Assembly (NCBI RefSeq): GCF_002834145.1
Contig: NZ_PHNT01000005.1
Coordinates: 113,121-177,120 of the forward strand
From: Roseovarius salinarum
GTDB lineage: Bacteria > Pseudomonadota > Alphaproteobacteria > Rhodobacterales > Rhodobacteraceae
Reading direction: 5' to 3'
DNA: 64,000 bases
This document shows positions 28,429-38,654 of this stretch, piece after piece. The notes beneath the pieces are model-generated. The model was given only the letters and a program-made list of their open reading frames with translations. It had not been told where the DNA came from and searched no databases. The first letter of the stretch is position 1. Each line of letters begins with the position of its first letter. The position numbers were made by a program, and so were the translations under genes.

Positions 28429-28632
28429 ATGATGAAGTTTATCAACAAATTCCGCAAGGACGAAGACGGCGCTGTCACGGTTGACTGGGTCGTGCTGACC
28501 GCAGCCGTTGTGGGCCTGGGCGTCGCCGGCGTGGCCAGCGTGCAGTCGGGCGTTGCCGGTCTGGGCAGCACCATCTCGAGCAACGTGAGCGGCTCGGGCG
28601 TCGGCAGCTCGACCGAGGACGGCGGCTACTGA
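28429..28632 (+). CDS. flp: Flp family type IVb pilin
   Basis: A 67-residue prepilin, the likely major subunit of the Tad pilus. A short charged leader (MMKFINKFRKDEDG) is followed by the hydrophobic helix AVTVDWVVLTAAVVGLGVAGV and a Gly/Ser-rich end. Cleavage after Gly14 would give a mature protein beginning AVTVDW. The usual Glu5-Tyr6 of Flp pilins is Asp5-Trp6 here. A strong GGAGG site and a long upstream control region suggest high expression, and a 12-bp-stem terminator follows at 28661-28688. It heads the locus. Confidence 0.9.
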   Translation: MMKFINKFRKDEDGAVTVDWVVLTAAVVGLGVAGVASVQSGVAGLGSTISSNVSGSGVGSSTEDGGY

Positions 28633-28660
28633 TAGCCCCTCCGCCTGACGAAATCGCATC

Positions 28661-28688
28661 TGGCCGCAGATCACCGGATCTGCGGCCA
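28661..28688 (+). terminator. terminator hairpin after the flp pilin gene
   Basis: A perfect 12-bp stem (TGGCCGCAGATC/GATCTGCGGCCA) with a 4-base ACCG loop lies 28 bp after the flp stop. The tail TTTGCCTTG is only modestly T-rich. It probably lets the pilin be made in excess over the assembly proteins. Confidence 0.7.
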
Positions 28689-28808
28689 TTTGCCTTGCCA
28701 GGACCGCCGAAGCGACGGCGCCTTGAACAGGCGGTGGCGGTTTCCGGTGCACAGAAGGTGCTGTTCGGCCCGTTGCACAGCCGCACGCCAGACAAGGACA
28801 GCATCGCC

Positions 28809-29000
28809 ATGAACCGGTTTCTGACAGCCCGCCTCGCCACGCGCATTCGGAACGATGACGGAACGGTTTCCGTCGACTGGATCGTTCTCAGCGCCTCGGC
28901 CATCGCGCTCGCCGCGACCAGCGTGCATCTCGTGTCCACGTCCGCGGAAAACGCGGCGGGGACGATCAAGGCGGAAGTGGCCAACGCGCCGCAACAATAG
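28809..29000 (+). CDS. second, divergent Flp-like pilin
   Basis: A 63-residue protein that mirrors the first pilin: a basic leader ending RIRNDDG, then TVSVDWIVLSASAIALAATSV, then a short polar tail. The predicted cleavage after Gly18 leaves a mature start TVSVDW, again with Asp5-Trp6. The helix is less Gly/Val-rich and the tail lacks the Gly/Ser repeats of the first pilin. It may be a minor pilin or an initiator. Its ATG lies 121 bp after the flp terminator, and 161 bp separate it from cpaB. The ATG at 28809 fits the pilin leader; a longer frame upstream does not. Confidence 0.75.
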   Translation: MNRFLTARLATRIRNDDGTVSVDWIVLSASAIALAATSVHLVSTSAENAAGTIKAEVANAPQQ

Positions 29001-29161
29001 CACGGCCCTGCCCCGGGGCCGGACCGGGCGCCGCCCAAGCGGCGGGATATGCGTAATCCGATCACACGGGCACCCATGTTTCGCCACAATCGCGTGGCAG
29101 GTTGCCCGAGCCGTGGCGCCCTCAGGGGCCACACCGCAGGGGAACGGAAAGGAGCGCGACA

Positions 29162-30013
29162 ATGCGCATGGTTTTCGGACTGGTTCTTGTCGTCGGCCTC
29201 GGGCTGGCGGGTTTCGCCGTCTACATGGCGAAGAACTACATTGACAGCTACCAGACACAGCTGGCGCGCGAACGCGCCCAGAACAAACAGGTCGAGACGG
29301 TGCAGGTCTTCGTGGCGAACCGCACGCTCAAGTATGGCCAGCCTCTCACCCCGGAGGACGTTCGCCAGGTCCTGTTTCCCAAACAGGCGCTGCCCGAGGG
29401 CGTGTTCCGGAAGAAGGACACCCTGTTCCCCGAGAGCGGGAACGAACGCCGGGTCGTCCTGCGCACGATCGAGAAGAACGAGGCGCTCAGCCGCGTCAAG
29501 ATCACCGAGCCCGGCCAGGAGGCGGGGCTCACCTCGCGGCTCGACAAGGGCATGCGCGCCTTCGCGATCAAGGTCGACGTCTCCAGCGGCGTTTCGGGCT
29601 TCCTGCGGCCCGGTGACCGCGTGGACATCTACTGGACGGGTGAGCTCCGCGGGCTCGCCGAGGCCGCCGACGAGGACGTCACGAAACTGATCGAGACCGG
29701 CGTGAAGCTGATCGCGGTGGATCAGGTCGCCGACGACGACACCACCGGCGCGATCATCGCCCGCACGGTCACGGTGGCCGCCACGCCCCAGCAGGTGGCC
29801 GCGCTGGCGCAGGCCCAGTCCACCGGCCGGCTGTCGCTGTCACTCGTCGGGGCCAATGACGACACCGTCGCCGAGGCGATCCAGGTGGACCAGCGCAAGC
29901 TTCTCGGCATCGCGCGCGACGCGCCCGAACCCGCCCCCGAAAAGGAAGAGTGCACGATCCGCACCCGCCGCGGCTCGGAAGTGATCGAGATGCCGATTCC
30001 CTGCACCAACTGA
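29162..30013 (+). CDS. cpaB: Flp pilus assembly protein CpaB/RcpC
   Basis: A 283-residue periplasmic assembly protein anchored by a signal or membrane helix (MRMVFGLVLVVGLGLAGFAVYMA). An SAF domain is visible in VQVFVANRTLKYGQPLTPEDVRQV (from about residue 42), followed by the RcpC/CpaB region MRAFAIKVDVSSGVSGFLRPGDRVDIYWT and RTVTVAATPQQVAALAQAQSTGRLSL. It helps secretin and pilus assembly. The start at 29162 is chosen because it begins the membrane helix and has GGAAAGGAGCG upstream. A hairpin at 30022-30052 follows before cpaC. Confidence 0.92.
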   Translation: MRMVFGLVLVVGLGLAGFAVYMAKNYIDSYQTQLARERAQNKQVETVQVFVANRTLKYGQPLTPEDVRQVLFPKQALPEGVFRKKDTLFPESGNERRVVLRTIEKNEALSRVKITEPGQEAGLTSRLDKGMRAFAIKVDVSSGVSGFLRPGDRVDIYWTGELRGLAEAADEDVTKLIETGVKLIAVDQVADDDTTGAIIARTVTVAATPQQVAALAQAQSTGRLSLSLVGANDDTVAEAIQVDQRKLLGIARDAPEPAPEKEECTIRTRRGSEVIEMPIPCTN

Positions 30014-30021
30014 CACCGCAT

Positions 30022-30052
30022 CGCCGCCCGGCCGAATGACCGCCGGGCGGCG
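30022..30052 (+). terminator. hairpin between cpaB and the secretin gene
   Basis: An 11-bp perfect stem (CGCCGCCCGGC/GCCGGGCGGCG) with a 9-base loop starts 9 bp after the cpaB stop. There is no strong T-tract. The AT-rich stretch at about 30070-30130 downstream could hold a promoter for the rest of the locus. Confidence 0.5.
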
Positions 30053-30187
30053 CCATGTTTCCGGCCGGCGACAAAAGAATGGCCCAAAAGCCATTGATTC
30101 TTGAAAAAAATCCGAAATTGCCGCATGATGATGAAAATACCGGGCGGCAAGACCCGGACAACGAGGCGTGATCGAGAGGCAGGTCAC

Positions 30188-31600
30188 ATGAAATTGCGGA
30201 AACTTTTCAAGGCCTTGGCGCTTGCGTGCCTGTGTGCCGGGCCGCTTGCCGTGCCCGCGGGCGCAGAGACGCTGCACGTCGTGCGCAAGGGAACCGCGCG
30301 TGACCTGAGCGTTCCGATGAACCGAGCGGTCGTCGTCGAAAGCGATGTGCCTTTCGCGGAACTGAGCATCGCCAACCCCTCGATCGCCGATTTTTCCACC
30401 CTTTCGGATCGCACGATCTACGTCCTGGGCAAGGCGCCCGGCCGAACGACACTGACGCTGCTGGACGCGCAGGGCCAGCTGATCACCCATGTCACGGTAC
30501 GCGTGTCCGCGGATGTCTCCGAGTTCAAGGAACGCCTGCGCCAGATCCTTCCCGATGAAAAGATCGAGGTCCGCACGGCCAACGACGGCATCGTGCTGTC
30601 GGGCACCGTCTCAAGCAAGTCCAACATGCAAAGCGCGCTCGACCTTGCCGAACGCTACGCGCCCGAGCGCGTGTCGAACCTGATGTCGGTGGCCGGGGTT
30701 CAGCAGGTCATGCTCAAGGTCCGCTTCGCGGAGATGCAGCGCAGCGTGTCCAAGAAGTTCTCGACATCCCTGGCGATCGACGGGTTCTCGACGCAGTCCG
30801 ACAGCGGTGCCGGCCTGGCCACCAACAACCTGTCCACCGCCGGGCGGGGGGCCAGCATCTCGCCGGGAAGCAACACCGGGGCGGCGTTCTTCGGCCTCGA
30901 CGCGGGCGCGGCGCAGGTGGGCATCCTGCTTCAGGCGCTGGAAGAAAAGGGCGTGGTGCGCACACTGGCCGAACCCAACCTGACCGCCCTGTCGGGACAG
31001 GAGGCACGGTTCCTGGCCGGCGCCGAGTACCCGGTCCCGGTCGCACAGGAAGGCGACGAAATCACCGTGGAATTCAAACCCTTCGGCGTGGAACTCGACT
31101 TCGTGCCCCGCGTCGTGGGGGACGGCGTGATCAACCTCGAACTCGCGGCCGCCGTTTCCGAACTCGACAACAACGCCGCCAACTCGATCCAGCTTGCAAA
31201 CGGGCTTTCGATCCAGGGCTTCACGCGCCGCGAGACCTCGACCACCGTCGAGATGCGCGACGGCGAGAGCTTTGCCATCGCCGGGCTGCTCAAGGACGAT
31301 TTCCGCGACAGCAGCGGCCAGGTGCCCTGGGTGGGCGACGTGCCCGTTCTGGGCGCGCTGTTCCGCAGCGCCGACTACCAGCGCGCGCAGACGGAATTGG
31401 TGATCATCGTTTCAGCGCACCTCGTGACACCCACGCGCGGCGAGGCGCTGACGCTGCCCACCGACCGCGTCAGGCCGCCCTCGGAGGCCGACCTGTTCCT
31501 CAACGGCCGGGTCGCGCGCGAGGCCGCCCCGCAGGGCGGGCCCGCCGGCGAAGTCGCCAAGCAGGATTTCGACGGCTCCTACGGCTACGTGATGGACTGA
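30188..31600 (+). CDS. cpaC: Tad pilus secretin CpaC/RcpA
   Basis: A 470-residue outer-membrane secretin that forms the exit channel of the pilus. Signal peptide residues run to about 29 (ending VPAGA). An N-terminal pilus-assembly domain follows, with VVRKGTARDLSVPMNRAVVVE and IYVLGKAPGRTTLTLLDAQG, then a BON-like domain. The GspD/PulD secretin core contains VRTLAEPNLTALSGQEARFLAGAEYPVPV and VPWVGDVPVLGALFRS. The ATG at 30188 was selected over a start 29 codons upstream because it begins the signal peptide. An OmpA-like lipoprotein gene follows within a few bases. Confidence 0.95.
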   Translation: MKLRKLFKALALACLCAGPLAVPAGAETLHVVRKGTARDLSVPMNRAVVVESDVPFAELSIANPSIADFSTLSDRTIYVLGKAPGRTTLTLLDAQGQLITHVTVRVSADVSEFKERLRQILPDEKIEVRTANDGIVLSGTVSSKSNMQSALDLAERYAPERVSNLMSVAGVQQVMLKVRFAEMQRSVSKKFSTSLAIDGFSTQSDSGAGLATNNLSTAGRGASISPGSNTGAAFFGLDAGAAQVGILLQALEEKGVVRTLAEPNLTALSGQEARFLAGAEYPVPVAQEGDEITVEFKPFGVELDFVPRVVGDGVINLELAAAVSELDNNAANSIQLANGLSIQGFTRRETSTTVEMRDGESFAIAGLLKDDFRDSSGQVPWVGDVPVLGALFRSADYQRAQTELVIIVSAHLVTPTRGEALTLPTDRVRPPSEADLFLNGRVAREAAPQGGPAGEVAKQDFDGSYGYVMD

Positions 31601-31616
31601 CCCGATGCAGGTGCCC

Positions 31617-32270
31617 ATGAAACATCTCCTGTCACTCGCCGCCGTCGCCGCGGTAGCCGGTTGCGGCACCGGCGATGTCTACCGTTCCTATTCCGAGGCG
31701 GGGTCGCTCGTTGACGGGGGCAGTTTCGGCACCGCGAACATGAACAACACACAGTTCATGACCGGCGAGAAACAGTACGTGCTCGACCTGTCGTCTCGGT
31801 TCGCCAACGAGGTGATGAGCACGGTGAACTTCGCCTTCAACTCCGCGCAGCTGGATGCCGGCGCCCGCGACACCCTGCGCGAGCAGGCGCACTGGATCCG
31901 TCAGTTCCCCGAGGTGCGGTTCCGGGTCTACGGCCACACCGACGCGGTGGGCAGCGCGGCCTACAACAAGCGGCTGGGGCTTCGCCGTGCACAGGCCGTG
32001 GTGCGCTTCCTGGGCAGCCAGGGCATCAGCAGGGACCGGCTCGAGGCCGTCGTTTCCTACGGCGAAACGCAGCCGCTGATCGTGGCCCAGGGGCGCGAGC
32101 GGCGCAACCGCCGCACCGTGACGGAGGTCTCGGGTTTCGTCAGGTCACACCCAACCGTCATGGACGGCCGCTACGCGGAGGTCGTCTACCGCGAGTACGT
32201 CAAGAGTGCCGCACCGGCATCTGAACTGATGATGGTGGGTGACGACGCAGGGGGCGAGGCGGCGCAGTAA
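31617..32270 (+). CDS. OmpA-family lipoprotein of the Tad locus
   Basis: A 217-residue lipoprotein (MKHLLSLAAVAAVAGC; lipobox VAGC with Cys16) carrying an OmpA-like peptidoglycan-binding domain. It shows FRVYGHTDAVGSAAYNKRLG and RRAQAVVRFLGSQGI, then a basic RERRNRRTVTEV end. It probably fixes the secretin to the cell wall. Such a gene between rcpA and tadZ is usual in this family (a role like RcpB). An alternative ATG at 31605 would add four residues. It is followed by 259 bp without a gene, after which tadZ begins. Confidence 0.88.
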   Translation: MKHLLSLAAVAAVAGCGTGDVYRSYSEAGSLVDGGSFGTANMNNTQFMTGEKQYVLDLSSRFANEVMSTVNFAFNSAQLDAGARDTLREQAHWIRQFPEVRFRVYGHTDAVGSAAYNKRLGLRRAQAVVRFLGSQGISRDRLEAVVSYGETQPLIVAQGRERRNRRTVTEVSGFVRSHPTVMDGRYAEVVYREYVKSAAPASELMMVGDDAGGEAAQ

Positions 32271-32529
32271 CCGCACCGGCAAGAGATGTGTGCGCACGCC
32301 CGAACAGTGGCATCCATCGTCCCGACACTTCGCACAATTTCGGTTTTTTAGCCCAAATGTTGCCCAGATTGTCAGCGACTTTCTGGACATAACGAAGAGT
32401 GAGTCCGGCCCAGACCGATGCAATCGCCAACGCCACCGTCGTCAGCGCTGCCATGGCGCTCGGCGGTCGCGGAAGCGCGGCAGACGTGTGAAAGGCCCGC
32501 CGGGCCGAAAGGATTTGACGAGTAGCGCC

Positions 32530-33759
32530 ATGCAGCACCACGATCCGGATCCGATCACCGCGTGCACGATCAGCCGTGACGTGCAGAACTTTGATCTGCT
32601 GATCGAGGACATGGAAACCGCGCTCGGCGATTCCTGGGGGGATCTGGGGTTTTCCGAGTCGCTGGCCTTTTTCAAGCAGCCGGAGGCCGACGCCCTCGAA
32701 TTCGTTGCGCTGGCCGTCGATGAGACCGACGAGGCCGACCTGCTGATGCTGGGCGAGATCATCACCGCCGCGAAGGCCAAGAACATCAAGGTCATCCTCA
32801 TCGCCGAGGATGTCAGCCCGGCGGCCCTGCACCAGCTTCTGCGGCAGGGGGCGGACGAATTCGTTCCCTACCCTCTTCCCGAGAACGAACTGCAGGCAGC
32901 CATAGACCGCCTGCGGGCCCCCGCAGCCCCGCCGCAGGAGCCCGCACCGACGACCGCGCAGCAAGCGCCCGGCGGCGACAACCGCGACGGCGTTCTCATG
33001 GCGGTGCACGGGCTGGCCGGCGGCACCGGCGCCACGACGCTGGCGGTGAACCTCGGCTGGGAACTGGCGACCATCGAGAAATCGGACCCGCCCCGGGTTT
33101 GCATCATCGACCTCGACCTTCAGTTCGGATCCGTCGCCACCTACCTGGACCTGCCCCGGCGCGACGCCGTCTACGAGATGTGGTCGGACATGGAGTCGGT
33201 CGATGAAGACGTGTTCCGCCAGGCGCTGTCCTCCTATGAGGAGCGCATGTGGGTGCTCACGGCTCCGGCGGACATCCTGCCGCTGGACTTCATCACGCCC
33301 GAGGACGTCGGCCGTGTGCTCGAAATGGCCCGTGCGAGCTTCGACTACGTGCTCGTGGACGTGCCCACGACGCTGGTGCAGTGGAGCGAAACGGTTCTGA
33401 CCTCGGCACATGTCTATTTCGCGACGCTCGAACTCGAGATGCGATCGGCCCAGAACACGCTCCGGCTCAAGCGCGCACTTCAATCCGAGGATCTGCCGTT
33501 CGACAAGCTGCGCTATTGCCTCAATCGCGCGCCCAAGTTCACCGACCTTAACGGCAAGGCACGCGTCAAACGCATGGCGGAAAGCCTCGAGATCGGGATC
33601 GAGTTGCAGTTGCCCGATGGCGGCCGGACAGTCGCGCAATGCGCGGACCACGGCAAACCGCTGGGCGAGTCCGCGCCCAAGAACCCGCTGCGCCGCGAGA
33701 TCGCGAAATTGGCCCAGTCGTTGCACGCGCTGGGCCGCGATGACGCCGACGCCGCATAG
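32530..33759 (+). CDS. cpaE: Tad pilus localisation ATPase TadZ/CpaE
   Basis: A 409-residue MinD/ParA-like protein that places the Tad machine at a cell site. The N-terminal 120 or so residues form an atypical receiver-like domain (VKVILIAEDVSPAALHQLLRQGADEFVPYPL). The ATPase domain starts near residue 155 with GLAGGTGATTLAVNLGWEL, a deviant Walker A motif in which the usual GKT/S lysine is Ala. Later blocks include CIIDLDLQFGSVATYLDLP and YVLVDVPTTLVQWSE. The ATG at 32530 was taken from where conserved sequence begins; the upstream frame is open but looks non-coding. Confidence 0.92.
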   Translation: MQHHDPDPITACTISRDVQNFDLLIEDMETALGDSWGDLGFSESLAFFKQPEADALEFVALAVDETDEADLLMLGEIITAAKAKNIKVILIAEDVSPAALHQLLRQGADEFVPYPLPENELQAAIDRLRAPAAPPQEPAPTTAQQAPGGDNRDGVLMAVHGLAGGTGATTLAVNLGWELATIEKSDPPRVCIIDLDLQFGSVATYLDLPRRDAVYEMWSDMESVDEDVFRQALSSYEERMWVLTAPADILPLDFITPEDVGRVLEMARASFDYVLVDVPTTLVQWSETVLTSAHVYFATLELEMRSAQNTLRLKRALQSEDLPFDKLRYCLNRAPKFTDLNGKARVKRMAESLEIGIELQLPDGGRTVAQCADHGKPLGESAPKNPLRREIAKLAQSLHALGRDDADAA

Positions 33760-33773
33760 AAAGGACGCCCGGC

Positions 33774-35225
<1,452 letters not shown>

Positions 35226-35232
35226 TGCGGAA

Positions 35233-36201
35233 ATGACGCTTGGTGCGGAACCGATTATCTACGGGCTCATCTTCGTGGGCGTGCTCGTCCTCGTGGAAGG
35301 GCTGTACCTGACCGTCTTCGGCCGGTCGATCAGCCTGAACAACCGCGTGAACCGCCGGCTGGAGATGCTCGAGAAGGGCGGCCGGCGCGAAGAGGTGATG
35401 GAGCAACTGCGCAAGGAGATGCGCCAGCACCTCAAGTCGCAACGCGTGCCGCTCTACTCGATCCTGTCGGTAAAGGCGCAGAAGGCCGCGATCGCCTTTT
35501 CTCCCAAGCAACTGGTCATGATCATGGCCGCGCTTAGCGTGGTGGCCTTCATCGGGCTGACGCTGGGTACCGGCACCGCCCTGCCCGTCCGCCTTCTGGT
35601 CTCGGTGGCCATGGGCGTGGGCGGTGTTTTCATGTGGGTCAGCTCGAAGGCCAAGAAGCGCATGGGCCTGATCGAGGAGCAGCTGCCCGACGCGATCGAA
35701 CTGATGGTGCGAAGCCTGCGGGTGGGCCATCCGTTCTCCTCGGCAATCAGCATCGTCGCCAAGGAAGTCGCCGATCCGCTGGCGACCGAGTTCGGCATCA
35801 TCGCCGATGAGGCCGCCTATGGCCGCGAGATGGGTGACGCGCTCAAGGACATGGCCGAAAGGCTCGACTTGCAGGACCTGCGATTCCTTGCCGTGGCGGT
35901 CACGATCCAGCAGCAATCGGGCGGGAACCTTGCCGAGATCCTGGCCGGACTGGCCCGGGTGATCCGCGCGCGCTTCCGGCTGTTCCGAAGGGTCAAGGCC
36001 CTCACGGCCGAGGCAGCATGGTCGGGCAAGTTCCTTTCGGGGTTCCCCTTCGTGGCGCTCGTGGGCATCAACATCCTCGACCCGCACTACTACGATGAAG
36101 CGATGGAGCACCCCTTTTTCGTGCCGGCCTGCCTCGTCGTGGGTGTTTTCCTCGTCGCCAATCTGGTGGCGATGCGCATTCTCACCAACATCAAGGTCTA
36201 G
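35233..36201 (+). CDS. tadB: Tad inner-membrane platform protein TadB
   Basis: A 322-residue GspF/T2SSF-family membrane protein. There is an N-terminal helix (PIIYGLIFVGVLVLVEGLYLTVF), two helices near residues 95-140 and C-terminal helices at about 265-315. The T2SSF core reads QLPDAIELMVRSLRVGHPFSSAI and VTIQQQSGGNLAEILAGLARVIRARFRL. Together with TadC it forms the platform on which the CpaF ATPase acts. The gene order cpaF-tadB-tadC-tadD is standard. Confidence 0.95.
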   Translation: MTLGAEPIIYGLIFVGVLVLVEGLYLTVFGRSISLNNRVNRRLEMLEKGGRREEVMEQLRKEMRQHLKSQRVPLYSILSVKAQKAAIAFSPKQLVMIMAALSVVAFIGLTLGTGTALPVRLLVSVAMGVGGVFMWVSSKAKKRMGLIEEQLPDAIELMVRSLRVGHPFSSAISIVAKEVADPLATEFGIIADEAAYGREMGDALKDMAERLDLQDLRFLAVAVTIQQQSGGNLAEILAGLARVIRARFRLFRRVKALTAEAAWSGKFLSGFPFVALVGINILDPHYYDEAMEHPFFVPACLVVGVFLVANLVAMRILTNIKV

Positions 36202-36216
36202 GGGGCACGCGGAACC

Positions 36217-37179
36217 ATGATGCAGATCCTGACCGACATGCTTGGCCCGTTCGGACCGCTGATCGCAGTGGGCACGCTGGGCGTGCTGATGATCCTGCTG
36301 ACCCTGCCGTACCTGCTGAACGGGCGGAATGACCCGCTCGAAAAACTGAAGAAATCACAGGAACCCGACAGGAAGACCTCCGGCGACCAGCAGAGGCTGC
36401 GCGCGTCGGGACGCAACGACAAGCTGGACAAATACGCCAGCTTCCTCGAGCCGCAGGATGAACAGCAGCTTTCGGCAATCCGCACCACGCTGATGCAGGC
36501 GGGTTACCGTCACCGCGACGCGGTGCGTTATTTCCACTTCGCGCAGTTCGCCCTCGGGTTGGGGCTCCTTGTCGCCGGCGTGACCTACTACCTGCTGTTC
36601 AAGTCCGGGGGCGAGACATCGACGCAGCAGATGATCCTCTACATCCTCGGCCCGGCGGGCGTGGGATATTACCTGCCGAAATACTGGGTCACCAAGCGCC
36701 AGCAGGAGCGGCAGGAGGAAATCACCAACGGCTTTCCGGACGCGCTGGACATGATGCTTGTCTGCGTCGAGGCGGGGCAGTCCATGGACCAGGCGATCAT
36801 CCGCGTGGCGCGCGAAATCCGCAACTCCTTCCCAGCGTTGTCGGAGGAATTCGAGATCGTCGCCTACCAGATCAAGGCCGGGCGCGACAAACCGGCCGTG
36901 CTGGGCGAGTTGTCGGAACGATGCGGGGTGCAGGACGTCTCGAGTTTCGTCACCGTGCTGGTCCAGTCGCAGACCTTCGGAACCTCGATCGCGGAGGCGC
37001 TGCGCGTCTACGCCGGCGAAATGCGCGACAAGCGCGTCATGCGCGCCGAGGAAAAGGCCAACAAGGTGCCCACGAAGATGACACTGGCAACGATGATGTT
37101 TACAGTGCCGCCATTGCTGATCATCCTGGTCGGCCCGTCGGTGCTGGGCATCATGGAGCTGATGGAGATGTCCAAGTAG
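36217..37179 (+). CDS. tadC: Tad inner-membrane platform protein TadC
   Basis: A 320-residue T2SSF-family partner of TadB. Visible are an N-terminal helix (GPLIAVGTLGVLMILLTLPYLL), a basic cytoplasmic loop, paired helices near residues 108-150, and the core FPDALDMMLVCVEAGQSMDQAIIRVAREI with LVQSQTFGTSIAEALRVYAGEMRD. A C-terminal helix (LATMMFTVPPLLIILVGPSVLGI) follows. It starts 15 bp after tadB and ends 13 bp before tadD. Confidence 0.95.
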   Translation: MMQILTDMLGPFGPLIAVGTLGVLMILLTLPYLLNGRNDPLEKLKKSQEPDRKTSGDQQRLRASGRNDKLDKYASFLEPQDEQQLSAIRTTLMQAGYRHRDAVRYFHFAQFALGLGLLVAGVTYYLLFKSGGETSTQQMILYILGPAGVGYYLPKYWVTKRQQERQEEITNGFPDALDMMLVCVEAGQSMDQAIIRVAREIRNSFPALSEEFEIVAYQIKAGRDKPAVLGELSERCGVQDVSSFVTVLVQSQTFGTSIAEALRVYAGEMRDKRVMRAEEKANKVPTKMTLATMMFTVPPLLIILVGPSVLGIMELMEMSK

Positions 37180-37192
37180 GCCCGGGAAACGC

Positions 37193-37753
37193 ATGGCACG
37201 CAGGTTCGCCGCCGTTCTGTCCGCCGCCGCCGCGCTCGCTGCATGCGACGCGGCACCGGCACCGCCTGACAAAAGCGGCCCCTTCGCCCCCGGCGTGGCC
37301 CGCAGCGGACAAACGGTGGACCCGATGGTGGTGGGGCACCGCCTGGTGCGCGCGGGCGAGCACGAGGCGGCGCTCGATGCCTTCGAACGCGCCGCCGTGG
37401 ATCGCGGCATGACGCACGACGTGTTGACGGCAATGGGCAGCGCCAACATCGGTCTTGGCCGGCTGGGCGAAGCCGAGCGGCTGTTGCGCCGCGCGATCGA
37501 ACGCGACGACACGGCACCCCAGGCCTGGAACAACCTCGGCGTCGTGCTGATGGAAAAGGGAGAGACCGCCGAGGCGGCAGAGGTGTTCCGCCGCGCCTTC
37601 GCCCTCGACAACGGCGCGAGCACGGCGATTCGCGATAATTTGCGCTTGGCCCTCGAAAAAAACGAAAATTCCTATTATGATGACGACAGCGAACAAGAAT
37701 ACAAACTGGTACGGCGGGGCAGCAGCGACTTCCTGATCCGCCAGATACCGTGA
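37193..37753 (+). CDS. tadD: TPR lipoprotein TadD
   Basis: A 186-residue lipoprotein (lipobox LAAC, Cys19, in MARRFAAVLSAAAALAACDA) with two to three tetratricopeptide repeats, for example RLVRAGEHEAALDAFERAA and APQAWNNLGVVLMEKGETAEAAEVFRRAF. TadD is thought to act as a pilotin-like outer-membrane factor for secretin assembly. It is followed at 28 bp by a second TPR lipoprotein gene. Confidence 0.9.
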   Translation: MARRFAAVLSAAAALAACDAAPAPPDKSGPFAPGVARSGQTVDPMVVGHRLVRAGEHEAALDAFERAAVDRGMTHDVLTAMGSANIGLGRLGEAERLLRRAIERDDTAPQAWNNLGVVLMEKGETAEAAEVFRRAFALDNGASTAIRDNLRLALEKNENSYYDDDSEQEYKLVRRGSSDFLIRQIP

Positions 37754-37780
37754 CGAGGCGAGAGCAGCAAAGGACGCGAA

Positions 37781-38629
37781 ATGCGCCACTCCATCCTCCT
37801 GACCCTGTGTGTGGCGGGCACGCTTGCCCTGTCCGCCTGCCAGAAACCCGGCGGCAACGACGTGGACCGCGCGTTCCAGAACGTCAACGTGGTCGATGAA
37901 ACGAACCTGAACGACGTCATGCTCGAGGTGGCCGACCCCAACGAGGCCGTCACCTATTTCCAGCGCGCCAGCAAGGAACAGCCCGATCGCATCGACCTGC
38001 GGCGCGGGCTGGCCAAATCCCTCGTCCGCGCCAAGCGCCATGCCGAGGCCATTTCCGCCTGGAAAAAGGTCAACGCGCACGAGGACGCCACGCACGAGGA
38101 CAAGGTGGACCTGGCCGACGCGCTGATCCGAAACAATGACTGGGACAAGGCGGACGCGGTTCTCGACGAGGTGCCGCCGACGTTCGAGACGTACAAGCGC
38201 TACCGGCTGGAGGCGATGGTCGCCGACAGCAACAAGGAATGGGACAAGGCCGACAGCTTCTACGAAACCGCCGTCGGACTGACCACGAAACCGGCCGGCG
38301 TCCTCAACAACTGGGGGTATTCCAAGCTGACCCGCGGCGACTACGCCGAGGCCGAGAAGCTCTTTGCCGATGCCATCCGCCAGGACGATTCGATCTTCAC
38401 CGCCAAGAACAACCTGATCCTCGCGCGCGCGGCCCAGAAGAAATACGCCATGCCGGTCCTGCCGATCGACCAGACCGAACGCGCGCAACTGCTTTACACG
38501 ATGGGGCTGTCCGCCGTGAAACAGGGCGACACGGAGATCGGCAAGGGACTCATGCGCGACGCGATCGAAACCCACCCGCAACACTTCGAAGCCGCCGTGC
38601 GCAGCCTGCGCGCGCTCGAGCAGTCCTGA
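37781..38629 (+). CDS. second TPR lipoprotein of the Tad locus
   Basis: A 282-residue predicted lipoprotein (LALSAC, Cys20) with several TPR-like helical hairpins, among them DRIDLRRGLAKSLVRAKRHAEAI, TKPAGVLNNWGYSKLTRGDYAEAEKLF and ERAQLLYTMGLSAVKQGDTEIGKGL. It is about 100 residues longer than TadD and probably a paralogue with a related role in secretin or pilus assembly. Two TPR genes in tandem are common in Rhodobacteraceae Tad loci. The exact partner is unknown. Confidence 0.85.
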   Translation: MRHSILLTLCVAGTLALSACQKPGGNDVDRAFQNVNVVDETNLNDVMLEVADPNEAVTYFQRASKEQPDRIDLRRGLAKSLVRAKRHAEAISAWKKVNAHEDATHEDKVDLADALIRNNDWDKADAVLDEVPPTFETYKRYRLEAMVADSNKEWDKADSFYETAVGLTTKPAGVLNNWGYSKLTRGDYAEAEKLFADAIRQDDSIFTAKNNLILARAAQKKYAMPVLPIDQTERAQLLYTMGLSAVKQGDTEIGKGLMRDAIETHPQHFEAAVRSLRALEQS

Positions 38630-38654
38630 AGCGCCTGAGGTTCGGAGCGCACGC

